Positions 23,318-25,061 of a DNA stretch of 25,061 nt are shown one piece after another. Source of the DNA: Candidatus Ozemobacteraceae bacterium. Lineage in GTDB: Bacteria; Muiribacteriota; Ozemobacteria; Ozemobacterales; Ozemobacteraceae. A program made the translations under genes and the position numbers. The DNA is taken from contig DAOSOK010000054.1 in assembly GCA_035373905.1 (NCBI GenBank), positions 1 through 25,061 of the forward strand, in the 5' to 3' direction. Under the pieces are notes generated by a model. The model made no database searches. It saw only the letters and a program-made list of their open reading frames with translations, and was not told where the DNA came from. Position 1 is the stretch's first letter. Each line of letters begins with the position of its first letter.

Positions 23318-24820
23318 ATGAACATGACGATCGATTTCGGCATTCTATCCCTTATTCCCGCGGTGGTGACGATCCTGGCCGCCGTCATGACGCATCGCGT
23401 CGCGCTGGCGCTGTTCCTCGGGATCGTCGCCGGGGCGTTCACGATCAAACACGCCGCCATCGGCGCCGGGTTTTCCGCATGCCTCCAGTATCTGAAACTG
23501 TCGTTCACCGACGTTGAACGCCTGAAGATAGCATTCTTCATAGTGCTGGTCGGCGGCCTGCTCGAGATCATATCCCGAAGCGGCGCATACGAACGTTTTT
23601 CCGAGGCTATCTCGGTGAAGCTCGACTCTGCCCGGAAAACACGTGTCGCGACGTTTCTTCTCAGTCTTTGCGTGTTCTTCGACGATTACGCCAACGTGCT
23701 CATCTGCGGGGCATCGATGCGGACGATGTGCCCAAAGCATCGCATTTCGCCGGCCCTTCTCGCCTATATCGTCGACCAGACCGCCGTCGTCGTATCCGTC
23801 GTGCTGATCTCGACCTGGGCGGGGTTCGAGGCGTCCCTTCTGGTGAGCTCCGCCGAACCGCTTGGCGTGAAACTGGGCTCTTCGGCGCTGTTTCTGGGAT
23901 CGTTCCCCTATCACGCCGTGACGTTTTTCGGCCTCTTCCTCGCCGGACTCACCGCCTGGTCCGGCCGCTGGATAGGCGCCCGTCTCGACGACGGTTCGTC
24001 GGCGTCTTCCGCGCATGCCTCGATTCAGCCGAAAGAGGAAACACATCTCCGGCACCTTCTCGTTCCGCTCGGAAGTCTCGTTCTCCTCGCGATTCTCGGA
24101 TTGCTCGGCTTCACGCTCAGAAACGTTCTCAACTCCTGGAACGAGGGACTGACGCTGATCAGCGTGTTTTCTGACCTTCCGACGGTCGATATCCTGAACG
24201 CAGCCGTCATGATTTCTATTTTGTCCGCTATCGTTCTCTTCCGCCGCGACAGCGTCCTTGATTGGACCGATATTCGCCGGGGGATGTTCAAGGGTGTGAA
24301 GTCGATGGTTTCGACCGGGCTCGTCATTCTCCTCGCAAAAGGGCTTTCCGCCGTATCGACGGATCTCGGGACCGGCGTCTGGCTCACATCGCTCCTCGGA
24401 GACAAACTGTCACCCGCGATGGTTCCGGTCGCGACGATGTTCGTATCTTTCCTGATCACCGTTGCCACGGGCTTCAGCTGGAGTTCGATGGCGATCGTGA
24501 TGCCGATCGGCTTCCAGATGGCGATGTCGACGGGCGGGAAAAGCTTCATTCCGCTCGTCGCCGGCGCCGTGATCTCAGGTTCGATCGCCGGCGGTTTGAT
24601 GATTCCCTATTCCGACACGACCGTCATCACCGCCGCGGGTTTTGGTATTTCACCCCTCTACCACGCGAAGACGCAGGCGTTGCAGATTCTTCCGCTCGTT
24701 CCGGTTGCTGCGCTTTCCCTCTGGCTGATCGGTTCCGGTTGGGGAATCCTTGCGTCATACATTCTTCCCGGCCTGTTTCTTGTCGCCATACACGCGTTCT
24801 TTTCACGCCCGGCTGCATGA
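23318..24820 (+). CDS. NhaC-family Na+/H+ antiporter
   Basis: The protein has 500 residues and is hydrophobic throughout, with around a dozen membrane segments. Family landmarks are visible: FFDDYANVLICGASMRTM followed by ISPALLAYIVDQTA and STWAGFEASL near the middle, and GGLMIPYSDTTVITAAGFG near the end, corresponding to the conserved SDTT segment. It should exchange sodium for protons (or couple another substrate) at the cytoplasmic membrane. The ATG at 23318 is preferred because it begins at the first membrane segment. The longer in-frame start at 23192 would overlap the decarboxylase gene. The ribosome-binding site is weak, and ATG 23324 is an alternative. It lies 82 bp after the decarboxylase, separated by a palindrome, and may share its transcript. 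Confidence 0.88.
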   Translation: MNMTIDFGILSLIPAVVTILAAVMTHRVALALFLGIVAGAFTIKHAAIGAGFSACLQYLKLSFTDVERLKIAFFIVLVGGLLEIISRSGAYERFSEAISVKLDSARKTRVATFLLSLCVFFDDYANVLICGASMRTMCPKHRISPALLAYIVDQTAVVVSVVLISTWAGFEASLLVSSAEPLGVKLGSSALFLGSFPYHAVTFFGLFLAGLTAWSGRWIGARLDDGSSASSAHASIQPKEETHLRHLLVPLGSLVLLAILGLLGFTLRNVLNSWNEGLTLISVFSDLPTVDILNAAVMISILSAIVLFRRDSVLDWTDIRRGMFKGVKSMVSTGLVILLAKGLSAVSTDLGTGVWLTSLLGDKLSPAMVPVATMFVSFLITVATGFSWSSMAIVMPIGFQMAMSTGGKSFIPLVAGAVISGSIAGGLMIPYSDTTVITAAGFGISPLYHAKTQALQILPLVPVAALSLWLIGSGWGILASYILPGLFLVAIHAFFSRPAA

Positions 24821-25061
24821 TGCGTGATTGGGCGGTTCCAATTCCGGGGACGTGATATTCAATTGCCTGGTTCACGAGCTGCCCACTGTTGGTGTTCGAT
24901 ACACGTATTCTGCCAGGAAATCAAACAGGAGTGTACGAACAACGCAACCACAGGAAGGCCCAAGTCCGCTTGGGATGACGATCTCAACGCCCTAGGACGT
25001 GTAGGGCCCCACTGCCGTCGATCTCACGATTGAACGCGCGTAGGACTTCAGTTTGGGTCTT
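24821..25061. other. Right-end non-coding region, no gene recognised
   Basis: No convincing coding sequence is present in the last 241 bp. It contains a CCCAAG-TCCG-CTTGGG hairpin (24959-24974) and a CCCTA/TAGGG dyad (24990-25006). Neither is followed by a T-run. A gene could begin beyond the window. Confidence 0.4.
24840..24864. repeat. Possible REP-like element of the kind seen near IS200-like (RAYT) transposases
   Basis: AATTCCGGGGACGTGATA followed by TTCAATT closely resembles an AATTCCGGGGAC-type sequence that I recall near REP-associated tyrosine transposase genes in other bacteria. No transposase is encoded inside the window, so it would be an orphan copy or the edge of an element continuing beyond 25061. 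Confidence 0.35.

Overview
The window is 25 kb of GC-rich DNA from a Gram-negative-type, flagellated, two-component-rich bacterium. The signs are an LplT-Aas lysophospholipid-recycling protein, a lipoprotein signal, a MotA/MotB stator, a glutaminyl-tRNA synthetase and a sigma-54 promoter. I cannot place it in a phylum from the sequence alone. It reads as chromosomal. I see no rRNA, tRNA, CRISPR array or intact insertion sequence. Coding density is high, and most genes prefer codons ending in G or C, apart from short AT-rich patches.

Left block (1-6245, minus strand): a tightly coupled four-gene operon in which each of the three junctions is a 4-bp ATGA start/stop overlap. Transcription order is a membrane sensor with HAMP but no output domain, a 12-TM-like nucleotide-transporter/MFS protein fused to HEAT repeats, a PhnD-type solute-binding lipoprotein, and a nucleoside-phosphorylase-like protein with a long unrecognised C-terminal region that runs off the window. 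I do not recognise this combination and consider it the best candidate for an undescribed system, perhaps sensing or salvaging an extracellular nucleoside- or phosphonate-like ligand.

Next (6363-9824, plus) is a single 1153-residue fusion of LplT flippase, PlsC acyltransferase and acyl-ACP synthetase. Convergent to it, on the minus strand, are motA, motB, a class V PLP enzyme and a PAS plus four-cysteine protein (13320 to 9834). Upstream of these is a small four-cysteine protein (13617-14051).

The region 14200-18351 is a signalling patch: a PAS-PAS-HisKA_3-HATPase-receiver hybrid kinase, a NarL-type response regulator and a lone receiver. A rubredoxin gene and a twin-hairpin repeat lie between them.

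The region 18419-19107 holds a secreted Gly/His/Pro-rich protein preceded by a consensus sigma-54 promoter. Then come glnS (minus strand) and, divergently, a biosynthetic or acid-response type basic amino acid decarboxylase followed by an NhaC-type Na+/H+ antiporter. These last two could both serve pH homeostasis. The last 240 bp hold no convincing gene, only a possible REP-like element and small hairpins.
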